Made by a program: the position numbers and the translations under genes. 64,000 bases of DNA from Pempheris klunzingeri (Eukaryota > Chordata > Actinopteri > Acropomatiformes > Pempheridae): the NCBI RefSeq assembly GCF_042242105.1, contig NC_092029.1, positions 4,881,885 through 4,945,884 on the forward strand, read 5' to 3'. Positions within the stretch are counted from its first letter, which is position 1. Each line of letters begins with the position of its first letter. The notes beneath the pieces were generated by a model that was given only the letters and a program-made list of their open reading frames with translations, was not told the DNA's origin and made no database searches. Shown here one piece after another: positions 23,216-36,800 of the stretch.

Positions 23216-23382
23216 CAGTATTATTGTTTTTTGTGGAATACTAAAATGATTTTTTTTTTTGTGGAAATAAAATGTATGTATTTTAATAAGGTTTAAAATA
23301 AGACACAAATAGCAGCTGTATCATACAAACTTAGCTTCATCTGCCACAAGACTCCATTCACTGTTTACATTATTTCAGTGCG

Positions 23383-23497
23383 CCTCTACGAACGTTACCG
23401 TGCGGAGGGATGCACGGCACTTCCGGGTCCGGCCGTGCGGAGGAGAGGCGTTGTTGTGGGCGTTGAAGCATCCAGAGGTACAAAGAAGACGGCGACA
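23383..23497 (+). promoter_or_regulatory. GC-rich core promoter region of FAM177A1
   Basis: A local GC/CpG-rich patch without a TATA box directly before the start codon. It holds CACTTCCGG at 23418-23426, a consensus ETS-family site typical of housekeeping promoters. Confidence 0.5.
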
Positions 23498-25969
23498 ATG
23501 GCCGATATATCGCTGTATCTCACTAACGTCAATGTGTCGATAGGACAGGCCATGGATGTGGAGCAGGTCGGTGAACAGCTTTGTGTTTTTTTAATTACCA
23601 CATTTTCCCGTCGATGTTTTGTTTACTGGATGTGGCTGATGATGTCGCCCAGTGCACGTAGGTTGTTGTCACTTGTCAGCTGTGTCATGTCGGTGTGGTT
23701 GGTCATGATGTGACACTAGAAAGGGAAATATTTGTTTTTTATTTGATGTGAAGTCACCCAAGCCTTGCACTGACTAACTGATTGTCTTATAAAAACAACC
23801 ATAATAATAACACACACTGGCTGTATGTTTGCTTCTTTGTGCTCCCCACACTCAGAGCCCAAACCCGGGTAAGGACTTTGAGAGTGTGGAGCTGGGGGAG
23901 CTGGACAAGAGAGAAGAGCAGCAGGAGCAGCAGGAGCAGCGGAGGGAGAAGGTCCCTCGCAGGATCATCCATTTCTCCAGCGGGGAGACCATGGAGGAGT
24001 ACAGCACTGACGAGGAGGAGGGAGAGGAGAAGGAGCCAGAGAGGAAAGACCTGCTGTCCTCCCCAGGCGATGCGGTGAGGGTGAGGAACGGCAGGGGCAT
24101 GGGGGAATCCATGTGTGGGTACTAAATGAGGGCATGGGAAATGATGGAGGAAGGGCAATGTGTTTGGAGCGGGACGAGAAATTTATGTTCTATGTAAATT
24201 ACTCTATCAGGGGCATTAGGAGACAAATTTAGTCCTGTTCCAATTTAAAAGTGTCCTCTTGAATGAACATTTGTGTGTTGCAGTCAAAGCTGACCTGGGG
24301 CCCATACTTCTGGTTTCACATGTGGAGAGCTGCCACGTCCACCATCTCAGGTACGTCCATTTACATCATTTACAACCTGCTCTGGAGCAGGTTAACTTCA
24401 GCTGATCAGATCAGAGCTACTGACCAATCAGCTCACTGTAAAATGAGTGTTTTTTGACACTGGACAAAATTACTAGTAATATGAAGCACCATTTTGTCCA
24501 CCATGATCATTTTATAGAGATAGAGGAAACATTTCTTACACACTCGTGGTTTCAACACACTAACAGTCTAATGATTAGTGATCATAGCTGCATATTGATT
24601 AATAGCTCAGTACATTGTAAATGCAACATAGTCAGATTTCTTTACCTCAGTGCTCGTCCTGTCTGTTTTTGCAGTTTACTTTAAACTGTTTTATAAGAGT
24701 ATGACTCATTGGGTTATATTTTATTAGGGTTATTTGTCATGTAACATGTAAGTGAATCAGGTCTGTGAATCCCGACAGGATGATGCAGGACCCAGACACA
24801 AAGAGGAGGGGTCTTTGTACTCAAGACATCAACACTTGCAAAATACTGACTTAAAAATTATTTCATTGATTCAGAAATTATTCTATTGCTTCTGCTATCA
24901 GATCAGCAGCCATAGCAGCGGTCTGCTATACAGAAATGATAGACTGTTGAATGCCTTATTTGACCAATCACAGTCAAGTATTCAACAAAGCCATGTAATA
25001 AAATGAATTATCTGATTTGCCATTAATGGTTAATCCATTCATTTTACATTCTCGTGTTAGACTACTGATCATGTTGATCATTTCATCATTATTCGGGCTG
25101 TGACTGCTTCCAAAAGTCAAGTTCAGTTCAGTTGATCACCATTGTTCAGCTCAGGGAGGACGATTAGCTCACAGTCAGACTATGTCAGACTTGCTTTGTG
25201 ATACAGGACCTGAGGTTTTTGAAAATGTTTACACAGGTTAGGTTAAAAATAGCTAAAACTTAAATATATATAAAATGCCACTGAATCTGCAGACCTGTGG
25301 ATATTTTGGATTCCTAAATTCAGATGAAATTTGAGTATTGCTGCAAACATTAAAGCCAGCATTTATGTGGTTAGCAGAGGGATGGAGTAATACTATGTAA
25401 AGTATGTCAATGATTAAATGGCTTTTTTTTAATTCACAGAAATATTTCATAATGGGAATTAGAATTGTAGTCTGTGATTACCACCAAACAGGGTGCTGCA
25501 TCTTAGTTAAAGGTTATTTGATGTATTCTACTGTCTGTAGACTCCGTTTCTCTTTTTATTCTTTCCAGCCTGTGACTACCTGGGGGAGAGGATGGCCTCG
25601 CTCTTCGGGATAACATCAGCCAAATATCAGTACGCTATAGATGAGTACTACAGGATGAAGAAAGAGGTATGTCGCACTGAGGTCCTGGATGTATGTTCTT
25701 TTGATTTTGTATTGGTTTACCGACTAATTTAGTTCCCTGTGGTGTCTGTGCGTCAGAGGGAGGAAGAGAAAGAGGAAACCCGTCTGTCAGAAGAAGCCGA
25801 ACGGTCCTTCGACCAGCTGCAGCCTCAGGAAGATGAGGACGAGCCGATCACCATGACAGGCCAGCCGGAAGAGGCCGGCGTTCAGCCTGACGTGACCTAT
25901 CAGGTCGAGGATGAAAATCAGGCCCCGTCGAGCACCATCAGAGTCCCTGTGATTGTCACGGCAACCTAA
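23498..25969 (+). CDS. fam177a1: FAM177A1, 221 aa in five coding exons
   Basis: Coding exons 23498-23566, 23856-24074, 24284-24350, 25569-25666 and 25757-25969 join in frame (69+219+67+98+213 = 666 nt). The first donor, CAG/gtcggt, is weak but is the one that keeps phase; the rest are canonical. The FAM177 family core is clear: VPRRIIHFSSGETMEEYSTDE at about residues 56-76, SKLTWGPYFWFHMWRAATST at 97-116 and CDYLGERMASLFGITSAKYQ, then YAIDEYYRMKKE. These match human FAM177A1 closely, whereas the N terminus (residues 1-55, with a Q/E-rich run EEQQEQQEQRREK) and the acidic C terminus are divergent. The protein is a small Golgi-associated factor of poorly known biochemistry in vertebrates. It lies upstream of PSMA6 as in human. 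Coding length is close to the human protein. Confidence 0.95.
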
Positions 25970-27077
25970 CCATCCCCAGAGAAATGGACGTTTGCGCTTT
26001 ATTGTCTGTTTGTTTGTTAAAGAAGGAACACCGTCTTGTTTCACCAAGCACCGTTTGGTTTGCGTTGGACACAGCTTCAGATGGGCAGTGCTGCTGTATT
26101 GTGGTTGTTTGGCGAGGACAGTAGAGGAGGAGCGACCCCTCTGACTACTAAGTGTACCTTTGCAACAGTGTAGCATCTGATAAAGTAACTGCTGGATAAT
26201 GGAGAAAAAAAACAAGAAGTGTGTTATGAAAAATGACAACATGAGTGAGGAAATGTGACACGATGCACTAATTGATCTCTTAATCCACACTTGTTAACTC
26301 TCTTAGATGAACAGCTTTCCATGTGTGTCAGTTACCACATTATCCAGCAGCTGTTGCATTATCAGTTGCTACAGCAGCCTCCCACATTTGAACGTTAAGG
26401 AGTGAAGGTTAAATGTTGCTCCCCTGTGCCTCTGATGGACCGGACACTGTGCCTAAATCACCAATACAGCCAAGTCAGTGACAGATCTGGACGAAACATA
26501 TATTTGAAGATGATTTTAAGTATTTGAAGCCTTAGATTCGGCGAGTTCACTCAGCTTTTTCAAATATTTTCTGCACGTACAACAGCGGTTTTGTCCAGAT
26601 CTGGTCAAACCGGTGCATTCTTGATACACCTGGCTGCACCAAAGAGCTGGCCATTTTAACACTCCCTAACCTGTTAATTTGCTGCTGTCTGTGTTTTTGT
26701 ATTGATGCTTACTAAGCCTGTATTGCACTCAATGTCTGTGTGGAAGCACTGAGCAGATTTAGCCTTGGTTATCAAATTATCTGTGGACCACGAGACTAAA
26801 AAAAACAATGAAAACGGGTTTAGCTGTTCTGTGTTGCTCTTGTTATCTGCCTTATCTGCTATGAACATAAGCATAGTGGATGTGGCGTGTCAGCCTTTGA
26901 TACTGGCAGGGAGCATTGTTACACTAAGTCTGTATAAGACATGCAAACTTACATTTTTAACTGTTTTTAGTACGATTTTTGATATTTATGTATTTATTTT
27001 ACTGAACTGACAAAGCACTTAATTTGAGCATTTTTTCTATTGATTTACTAAGTAACACTGTAATGAACTGTTATGAA

Positions 27078-27083
27078 AATAAA
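27078..27083 (+). promoter_or_regulatory. polyadenylation signal, probable FAM177A1 3' end
   Basis: AATAAA about 1.1 kb after the FAM177A1 stop codon, followed by T-rich sequence. The intervening 25970-27077 is taken as 3' UTR; no other coding sequence is seen there. Confidence 0.5.
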
Positions 27084-27764
27084 ATCATAGTTATTGTCTG
27101 ACTTTTATATTTGCCTCTTTGTCAAAATATTATTTCAAGTTCAATTTTATCAACATTTCAAAATGGAAAATCTATTATTTTTCTAAGTCAATGTTGGCAG
27201 CTGTGCTGTTTTGTCTGCTCGCTGAAAGACTCATAGTGGTGCTACAGTGAGAGTGATGTGAGGGATTGTCTTTGTCACTTGCAACAAAGAGCTTGTGTTG
27301 TTCTGTACGCAGACTGCTCTGAGGTCAGAGACCCCGTCCACTCGCTGCACAATGTGTCCATTCTTAGGTCAGAGTGGGTTTCTGTGGTCCGGAACGACCT
27401 CCACAGCGGTCACGCCCTTACAGGCAACAGTCAGACATGCCATACTCAGGGCCAAAACTGGACAACATGCAAAGGAATAGCTGGTAGGTTAGTGGTTGGG
27501 ATAGTATATTAGAATCACTAAGATATCTAAGATATGACAAATTAAATCACATTCGTTTTGTAAAAGCTTTGCACAAAAATATAATTTGTGTGATTCTAAG
27601 TCTTTCTTTCTTAAAACAAACAAAAAATGTGTGAAAACTATAAGATCATTTCAGAATGTTTCCAAACAAATCAAACTGTCCGGATTTCTGCTTTAAAAAA
27701 TATTGTTGATTCAAAAACATGCTTGAAAGAAGTTTTGTGCTTTTCAGTTTTAAAGTTTTAAAGG

Positions 27765-27965
27765 AATTTTTGGCAAATGCGCCTAGTCATTTTCTTGCTT
27801 AGAGTTGGTAAGAAAATTGTGTGCGATCAATATGAAGCAACAATCAGAAGCTGATTAGCTTAGCCTGGCAACTTGACACAGGGAAGCAGCGAGCCAAGCT
27901 CCAACCGACGGTAATGGTATCAACCTACCAGCACCTCTAAAGCTCACCAAGTAACTTGCCATATC
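27765..27965 (+). repeat. fragment of a TIR-type dispersed fish repeat (family A)
   Basis: The words TTTTCTTGCTTAGAGTTGG, GAAGCTGATTAGCTTAGCCTGGC and CCTACCAGCACCTCTAAAGCTCACCAAGTAAC also appear, in variant form, at 37425-37505 and 55385-55910. They belong to an abundant teleost non-autonomous element whose two halves are inverted copies. Confidence 0.65.
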
Positions 27966-30900
27966 TTTTTTTTCCATCAAGAATGAAATGTAAAAAGCCC
28001 AGAAATGGATTAACTGTTCATTGTTTATGTGAGGTTTTGTGCTTGTTCCTGATTACTATACCAGACACGTGAATTAGCTTGTTGTCGAGTCCCAAAATCA
28101 TTTTTTTCTCATTTTCTTCGAGACAAAAACTCCACTTGTGTCCAAACTGGTTTCACTGATGTTTGTGATATTTCTACAAAAATTTGTTCTTGACAGAAAA
28201 GCACATAATAAATCAGTTTTCTCAGTTATTTTAGTGGTTATTTACAGAATAATTGGGATATGATGGAAATTCTTGGCATTGATAGGAATGCTAAGTTTCC
28301 CTTTTATACATAATGTATAATTACGAAAGCCTCCGCTATCGATCATTCAGACAGTCTTGGAAATTATACACACTTAGTGTCTTTCAGACTGCGCAAACTG
28401 ACAAACGAAATATGAAAGCCAAGCCTGATCGGTGGATGATGCTCAATTTGGTGGCTGCTCACATGTTGCACCACGTCATTATGGTGGTGCCATGATGAGA
28501 CAGCTCATCTCCAATAGTCACATAGTGAAGTCAATCCATGCCACAGCCAGGCCACACAAGGCAGCCTCACGCTTCGTCCAGACTGACAGACAATACCACC
28601 CACTGACAGCCTGCTCTGCAGAGTACGCAGTCAAGAAACACTGCCGCTAATTCATCATGACGCTATACATTATTCAGAAGCACAAAATCAAGCCAGAATT
28701 TCTAATCAGGCTTGCAATCTTAGATATTGCAGATAAATATTTTTGTTAGTAGCTGCTTTGAGTATCAACTGGGGTGTGAACCTCACAGTGAGGCCAAGCC
28801 TGTTTTCTTCCAAACACACTGTAATTCAAAAAGACTTATTGGATCCTTCAAACAGCTCCTGGCTGTTTTTATCTTTATCAGGCACTTATATGCTTTCAAG
28901 TCAATTATGTACATACCTAAAAGTCAGATATATTGAAGGTATCAGTTAACACTTATGGGATTTCGTTGGAGCGAATACTTTGCCCCTCGAGGTGGGAGGC
29001 AAGTTTTCAAACACAGTTACACATAAACAAGTCAGACACACACAAGCAATCTAAAAATACGACGTGATAATTTAAGCAAAGAGTTGAAATACACAAGGGT
29101 TAATGGCCGTAGCCTGCCAGTAGTATCCAGCACCATGGAGGCACATATGTCAAAACTGACTGTTCTTGCACTGTGGCTGTTCATGACTCCAGTGGCCTCT
29201 TTAACCTCTACAGTTACACACTTGAACTTTGTTATTTTGTCCTTTTTAAGCCGTCCTGTAAACTGGCACCCAAAGGACTTGCCTTTGTATCATGAACCAA
29301 ATCTGAACTAAAACTTAGCAGCTGTTTTATGTTGACTTCAGCTGAGTCAGCCCAAGAAGAATTGGCTGCACCCACATCCAATAGACCGTATAAATATGCA
29401 TGATTAATAATTTACAACGAGAAAAGGGCTGGAAGCATTATTAACTTTGTAATTAGTAGGTATGTGAAAGTTGAAGCACGGCTAGTGAGTGAGCTGTGGC
29501 CCAAAAGTACCCATACAGTGCCAACATAGTGATCTCACTTTACTGTTTATGCTGTGCAGGCAGAATTTTTTATTTTCATTAGCTTATCTAGTCATTATGT
29601 ACTCTTTGTTCTTTTACTTCTTTTTTGTTCCTCTCCTGAGTCAGTTCATTGCTGAGCATAATCGTGCTGTTTCTAGATAGTCCACTAGAGGGTAGTACTG
29701 GATTTAACAGGAGAGACAAACTGGGGTTACTGCAGGCCAGAAACATTATTCAAGTTCAGACCCTGTATGTAAATAAACTCAATTTGAAGAAAGTTTGTTA
29801 ACGATCTTGGGAAAAGTATAAAGACTTGCTCTGACAGCATCACTGGTAGTGTGGAAGTAAAGCACATCATGATGAAAAAAATGCTGATAAAAACAGTGAA
29901 ATAATGTTAGATGAATGATTATATATAGTGAAATGCATGCTGGTCTTTTTTCTGTTTAGTTTTGGACAGGCAGGCTTGACTGAGTGGCCGTTGTTGGTCT
30001 GTGCAGCGGTGCAGCACAGAGGAAACTGACTTTATCTCTGTGTCCAGCTTCCTTCTGGCAGACATGAGACACGCAGCAGTCATCAGGCAATCAGTGATTA
30101 AGAGGGAAAATCCAGAGTTGAGAACTCACAATACCATTCCTTGTGACTTAGTGTTTACTGGTGCAGCCATGGCTGTGTGTGTGCATGCACAAATAGTCAC
30201 CCGAGCTTGTGTGTCTGCATGCTAAAGGGTCCGTCCCAAAGTTTTTCATGTGCCAATCCCCCGCCTGTGTGTCCATGTGCCGGCCTCGAGTTGTGTGCTG
30301 CTTCAAACATACCTGACATTTTTGTGGGCTGTGAGTGGTGGGGGTGGGGACAGGAGGTGTTTAGTGTTCTGGGGAGACAAGTTTAGCCAGCATTTTCACT
30401 TCTGATTTACTCAAAGTGGGTACATGAGTAACCACATGTCCTAAAAATGTCTTACGCCGCACCTGACAGCCATATGTGCTGAGAAATCCACTCTGCTGTT
30501 AATTAGGGCGCTCATGTAGTTTAGTCACTCACAAATTGCTGTTACCAACACTTTGCATGGGTACAGTTTGTGCTGAAGATGCGAGACGCTCTGCAGAACA
30601 CACTAGTACCTGGCTCATAGATGTCAAGGCAGGTTAGTGGCTTGGTACACCGCTACAACCTTAATTCCTCAAGACACTTTTTAAAATATCGTTACAGCTG
30701 CTCCTCTGTGGTAAAAGCTACATGCATATCAATGGAAACAGAGACAGAGGTGAGGGGGTAAAGACACAGACGGGCAGTGAGACATATAGAAAAACAGAAG
30801 GAGGGAGGATGATGAGAACAGCAGCAGCCCCTTTGATGTGGGCCTCAGCGGGGCCCTGTGTGTCTAAGACGAGGCAGGCCTGCTGAGGGAAGGGGATTTC

Positions 30901-31330
30901 CAGCACTGCTTGGTCTCCTGTCTCACCCCCTTAGTCTATGCTTCCTCCGTGGGCGACAGTTTAAAAACACAGAGAGCCCGTTGACATCGAGACAAGGACT
31001 GCAGGGCCGACACTGTCACTCTGGAATGACAGGCATTGGCATTTCAGCGATAAGACGCTGTTTTATTACCATATCCCTTTGGGGGTAAAGTGGAGCAGAA
31101 TATGTCAGATGGTGGTTAGTGGAGTGCTTTGCTGTGGAGCAACACATTCCTTTTTTTCAGTTTGCTTGCTGCATGGTGACAGTGTGATATTCTCAGAGTT
31201 GTGAAAATGCTCATATATCTCCTCATGCACCTCATACATCTCCTGTGTTGCATCAAAATCATATTGCACGTCACACAGTGCCAACTTCTAGGAATATGAA
31301 TTCTCACCATCTTCTCCTTTTATTTTCCCC

Positions 31331-31333
<3 letters not shown>

Positions 31334-31362
<29 letters not shown>
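31334..31362. repeat. (CA)n microsatellite
   Basis: Pure CA run of about 14 units. Confidence 0.95.
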
Positions 31363-33599
31363 TCCTATATGCCTATATAATTATGATCTCAGTTACATTA
31401 CTGCAAAAGCTCCTCTGCATGTCTTCTCACACACTTGTTGCAGTTGACACCAAGCTCACATACTGCGCACACAGTGCCCTTTACACACCCAAACACACAT
31501 GCACACACCCAAATGCAGAAACAAACGTGCACTTGACTGTCAAAGAAGTACTTAGCACGCCCACGCACATGTACGCACACATATACACATGGGGTTGTGG
31601 AAAGTCCCTGGCATTGGCTGCCTACTGTCTCAGCTTCGAGTTTGCTGCTACAGGTGGCTGCTACAATGGCAGCAATGCTTAGATAATGTGACCTGTACTG
31701 GACCAGCTGCTCATGCATTGATTGACCTGCTTTTTGTTTTTAAAAAACAAAATTCTGAATTAAATTCAGTTGAAATGGAGGTTTTAGGACTTGAAATAAC
31801 CTGCCACCAGCTAACTCTGCCTCAAGCTCATATGTGCACTTTGCAAGGTTGCACAACACGTATTCTCCACTGTGACTGCAAAGCAGAAGAAAATGTCATT
31901 TTAATTGCACCACACATCACCTGTCTACATCACCTCAAAGTTTTAGCCAACCACACCTCCATTGTAGTTAAACATTTCAGATATTTTATAACTCGGTGAA
32001 ATGCTCCCTACATGACAACTTAAACCATGAACTGATCCTTTCAAAAACAATTTCAGCTCTTCAAATTCTGTGCAATCTATTCATTTTATGTTTTTGCTGT
32101 ATACTTTTAATTAAGTATTCACTTTTTTTTTATCATTGCCCTTATATATGAAGTCTAATATCTGTTGCTCTGTGTTTGCTTAAAAACCAGAAGTAGTTTT
32201 TACACAGAGTTAAGCCCACAGCTGGAGATGGTTTTCCTGCTAAAACATGTTTAAAAATCAAATGAAATGAACATGAAACTGTCTCTGCAATAGATGTATG
32301 TTAATTGAATTTAAGTATGTTATCATTAAGTAGAAGCACAGATCTGCAGAAAATGTGAAAATTGCCTTGTTGAAAGGCATGTCCACAAGGTGAAAGGAAT
32401 GTGTATGAGTCAGTTCAGTTCCTCAGTCAGTAGAAGCACCTGACAATAGCTCATCCTTATCAGTCCTCTCTCTGATTGGCATTATGACTCATACTCCTGT
32501 CAACCATCAGCCAGTGTGTCCTTGATCTCAACTCTCATCTGGACACCAGTCATGACTGATGGATGTTAGCAGTTTGTGAAAAGTCCCAGTGATGAACTGA
32601 CCTGATTTTATATGATATACATGTCTATCTCAAACACCAGAGCATTAATTTTGCATGTTTTTACGTACTTTTATCAGTTAAACTTTATCACAATAAAACT
32701 TATTTCCATCTGGGGCAGGGCCAGAAGTGAGTCTGATTATTTTGGCCTTTTGACTTGTGTGAGAAAACCTGACCGGTCAGTGGGTGTTTTGTTGTGCAGG
32801 GTGGAGGCCTGCGCCCTTCTTCAGAATGGCTTATGTAACTGTTGGTCAGAGCAGAACGGTAGTGAAACATCCTCTGCAGAATAATGCGCCTGCATGGGTG
32901 GAGCGTTGGGCTCTGGACACTGAGGTCGGTCCACATGTATACTTTAGGTACTTTCCTCTGTAAGGAGCAGCCCTCTGGTGTCCGTCACTCTTGTGCTAAG
33001 ATCTGACATCCAGCGAGCAGTGTAAACAGAGTTTGAAACAAGGAAGCAGTAAATATGTCAGCTGGGTCAACGACAAATAGCTCAGCTTGTGGCTGTCTGT
33101 TGTCTGTGACAAAAATAAACAGAATAGGGACTCCTCTGTGTACTGCACCTTGTGAAGCTTATTTTAATCATTCACAGACATCAAGAACACAATTGTTGAT
33201 AACAGACAGGGAGGACAAAGGGAAACCTCTTTTGACGGTCATCGGCACCAAGTTTTACGTTATCTGAATTTGCTTTGTGCAGTGCCTGGTGTCATTATTG
33301 CATCGCCCTTTGGAAAATCTTATTTTTTGAATATGCTAGAATGTAATATCATAAAATCTACACAGTCCAGTCTAATCAAGAGTTGCATGTGGTAACTAAA
33401 CATTGACATGATTGAAAAGAATGGAACACAATATGTAAAGTACAGTGACCCTAAGCAAATTACTATTTTCCATTTTTGATGTTAATGTGTCAGCCATATT
33501 ATCTTCTTCTTCATCTTGTTGCTGCTGTCTACATCCCCTTACACTCAAATTTTTAAAAAATGCACCATATAATTATTTCCTGGATGTACATATTATGTA

Positions 33600-33835
33600 C
33601 ACTGTTGCCCATAAAGTTGGAATAATTGTTCAATATCCCCAGTGTTGTTAAAGCCTGAATGCACCGTTTGCAAAGGTTAATTATGGTTTAAGTTTCACTG
33701 TGATATGTTTGGAAGAGTTTGATCAATAAAGTTGAGAAGATATACACTTTATTTATCAAGAATAAATCACATTGTCACAATCATTTCATGAGAAGAGGTA
33801 AAAAACATTTTATTCCAACTTTATGGGCAACAGTG
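33600..33835. mobile_element. Tc1/mariner-type MITE, 236 bp, with perfect 26-bp TIRs
   Basis: The left terminus begins CACTGTTGCCCATAAAG (33600-33625) and the right terminus (33810-33835) is its exact reverse complement over 26 bases. Each end is flanked by TA (33598-33599 and 33836-33837), the target-site duplication of Tc1/mariner elements. The interior is AT-rich with no coding capacity, so it would need a transposase supplied in trans. The perfect TIRs suggest a fairly recent insertion. Confidence 0.9.
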
Positions 33836-36800
33836 TATTTGTATGTAGTGTATGAATAACTGTATCTATGGTTAATTATAGTGTATTTGTTATTTTATCT
33901 CTATTTTAAATTCAGTTATGTGTATGTATGTATGTACTATGTAAGTGCAGCATGAAGGGACTACAACTTGCACTGTGTTGTTCAACCCTCTGTTGGAAAA
34001 TGATAAATAAATGACTTGATATCTTGATAAAATCAAGAGTCAGTCACCAGTACAGGTAAGTTAGTTAGGTGCAGCTTAGTAACTTTCCAAAAGGGTAAAA
34101 CAAAGTTTTCCATTGTCTTGTGCTCGTATGGTAAAGTGCTTCATAATTGAATTACATTAATGATTAATTCATCTACACAATCTACACAAAGTTATGTACA
34201 AACATACAGGATTGGATGAAACAATCAAAAGAAGAAGAAGTGTATGAATAGATACATATAAAATGAACTTCAACTAATACAGGAGGCACAGCGCAGAAAC
34301 ACATCTCAAACTGGAGATGTTTTCATTTCCATAGTTCAGCAGTTTTACTAATCTTGAAAGGAGAACAAGAACACTGGTATTCATAGTGTAGCTTTCTATC
34401 AGGTATCTACACGCCAAAGAAAGCAGTTGTCTCAGTTCTGACTGACGACTGTGTTTCAAATAGCATTTCTATATTTCACTTCATGTTATCTACTGAATAT
34501 GACAACCATGGGTGTGCCCAGTCACCTGCAACCTGCAAAAACGACTAACAGAAGCACAGGTCAAGTAAACTGTGCGTATGTGAGTCTTCAGGGGGGAGCG
34601 GTAATGTCACATGACAGTCCATGTCAAAGACACAATGGGAAGACATCGCCTGTATAAACACACAGGACAGAACATGATTTCACAACAAGGACAATGCAGG
34701 ACCGGTCGGTACGTGATGCTCTCAGAGTTTCATATCCTAAAACTCCACCACCCCAGGAAGAACAGAGTGTCCCAGAGGAGATGGAGCATGGCAGTGCATC
34801 AGATCAGTGTCAATCAGAACATCTTGTCCTGAATTTTGAGATGCTAATACAAGGAAATCCACATCCTGGAGAAGAGGAAACTCCAGCTTTTGTTGTGCCC
34901 TGGCCAACCCACGCAGCAGCAAAACAACAGATATTTTTAGCCCTTTGTTAAATTTAACCCACTTACCAGCACAGTTAAAATGAAATTGCTATTTACAGTT
35001 TTGTTTTTTTGATCTTGTGTTTTTTTAAGGTGAGATAAAGCCTGTCTCCTGCTCGCCACTTTGATAAAGCACTTGTGGCTGAAATCGTTGCATCTTCCCC
35101 TTGTCACAATGAGAACGTGTGTGGTGAGGTGCATTCAAAGCCCACGATACCAAATACAGCCTCATAGCTAAGTGCTTGTTATGTCTGTGCCTCACACGCT
35201 GTACTGTATATTTACAGAAAGATTTGGCTTTTATCTTCCCTTTAAATTTCCTCAACACAAAGGATCCCACGCCTTTAGCAGCCACTACCAGGCCAGCCTG
35301 TTTGTCTGTCTGTGGGGAAAACAGTTCATGACACACAGAGGGGAACATGAGAGGAAGAACAGAGGGAGGCAGTCAAGCAACTCATTGTCCCGAGTTGGGG
35401 ATTCAGCGGGACAAAGTATATGGATGCACGCATTGAGAGAGGAATTCCCCCAGTAAGTTCAAACGATTGCAGATGTGCGCCTGGTCGACTGCTACTGCAC
35501 ACATCTGGCCCAGACAGCTTCCCTGCACGCCCCCCCTCTTCCATCATCCGAGCCCTCCGTGTCTTGTCTTTATAACACTGCCCTCTGCTCTGCCCTGGAA
35601 AAGCAATTAGGTAGAACACATGGCCGGTGTAGACTACTATTCACCGGGCAGCCAGTTCACCAGCTGCGGCAGATCCACGGGCAGAGGGTGTATCATGGGA
35701 GGCCTGGAAACACCATTATCTTGGCGGCCGGGAAGAGAGATTTGGCGGAGGGAAAGTTTGGGGGATTTCAGGAGGGAGAGATGCAGCCTCTAAGTAACAG
35801 TGCTACTGGAGGTCAGCAGTAGTCGGCCACCTCTGCAGGGTTAGCACATTGTTAAAGCTTTACTTTCAGATCCTCAAACTACATCTCCAAATAGACCACT
35901 TTTTCACCATATATGTGCAGTTTTATTTTGATATGCACATAGCCCCTTCGTGACACTACCTCCAAATGAAGTTTAGAAAAGAGGTGTGAATGAGTAAGCA
36001 TGCATGTCTGAGCAGTGTGTCGTTATATCTGGAGTTACAGCATGTCTTCCCAAACAGGGAACCTGAATGATTCATGACTGGTCTGAAATAGCTCTCACAC
36101 ACAAACAAGAAGCATCTTCAGGACCTCCCTCACCTGGCATACGCTTGTTAGTTACCTCCTCAAAGGGAGACGAGCACCTGAGTCACTTGTTTATGCTCAC
36201 CCGCAGACAACAGGCGCTCCACCTAGGCCGCATGCGCATGTGCAAACACACACTAGTGGGAAATTCCCAGCAAAAATTCCACTCTAGCAGTCCTCTGTGA
36301 GCACATTCCTGCATCTTTCATAACATCGCACTGCTGAAATGAAAGTTGAACAGTTTTGAAGATCCAGCGAACCCTCAAGCTAGCAATAAATTTTCCTAGA
36401 CTGAGGATATTGCATGTAAGCTTATATCCCTGCTAGATTCCTGGATGCAGTTCACTTTGGGAATGTGGGGGAGCATGAAATGACAGGCAGAGCAGACAGG
36501 AGGAGGAGGAACGGATTTAAGAGAAACAACATGCGTTAGGTGCTAAAAATGGTAAATAAAGTAAGATATTGTCCATCGCTGCTTTGGATCCCATCTCTAA
36601 ATAGGATCTATGTTTTACCAGAATACGAAACAGCAACATGACTAACTATCCAACACACAGTCACATCAGTTGTTCAAATTTTAGGAAAGGCTTTTTCATT
36701 CCAAATTCCCCCAGCATTCCCTGAGGGGACTTGACCACTGAATGTAGGTTATTTATTTCTAATCCTGTTTGACTATCTAAAATAACCAAATAAGATCTAT

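Larger units (their letters stand above)
27100..33597. other. gene desert
   Basis: No exon of PPP2R3C or PRORP, the human genes in this interval, was recognised on either strand. Contents seen: a repeat fragment at 27765-27965 and a (CA)n run at 31334. Other open frames (27258-27512, 31245-31682 and others) are not recognised and lack splice context. Confidence 0.55.

Noticed and set aside
35460..35830. GC-rich patch as a possible conserved regulatory element or exon
   Set aside because: No coding frame with splice sites matches a known protein, and conservation cannot be judged from one sequence, so it is mentioned only as part of the desert.
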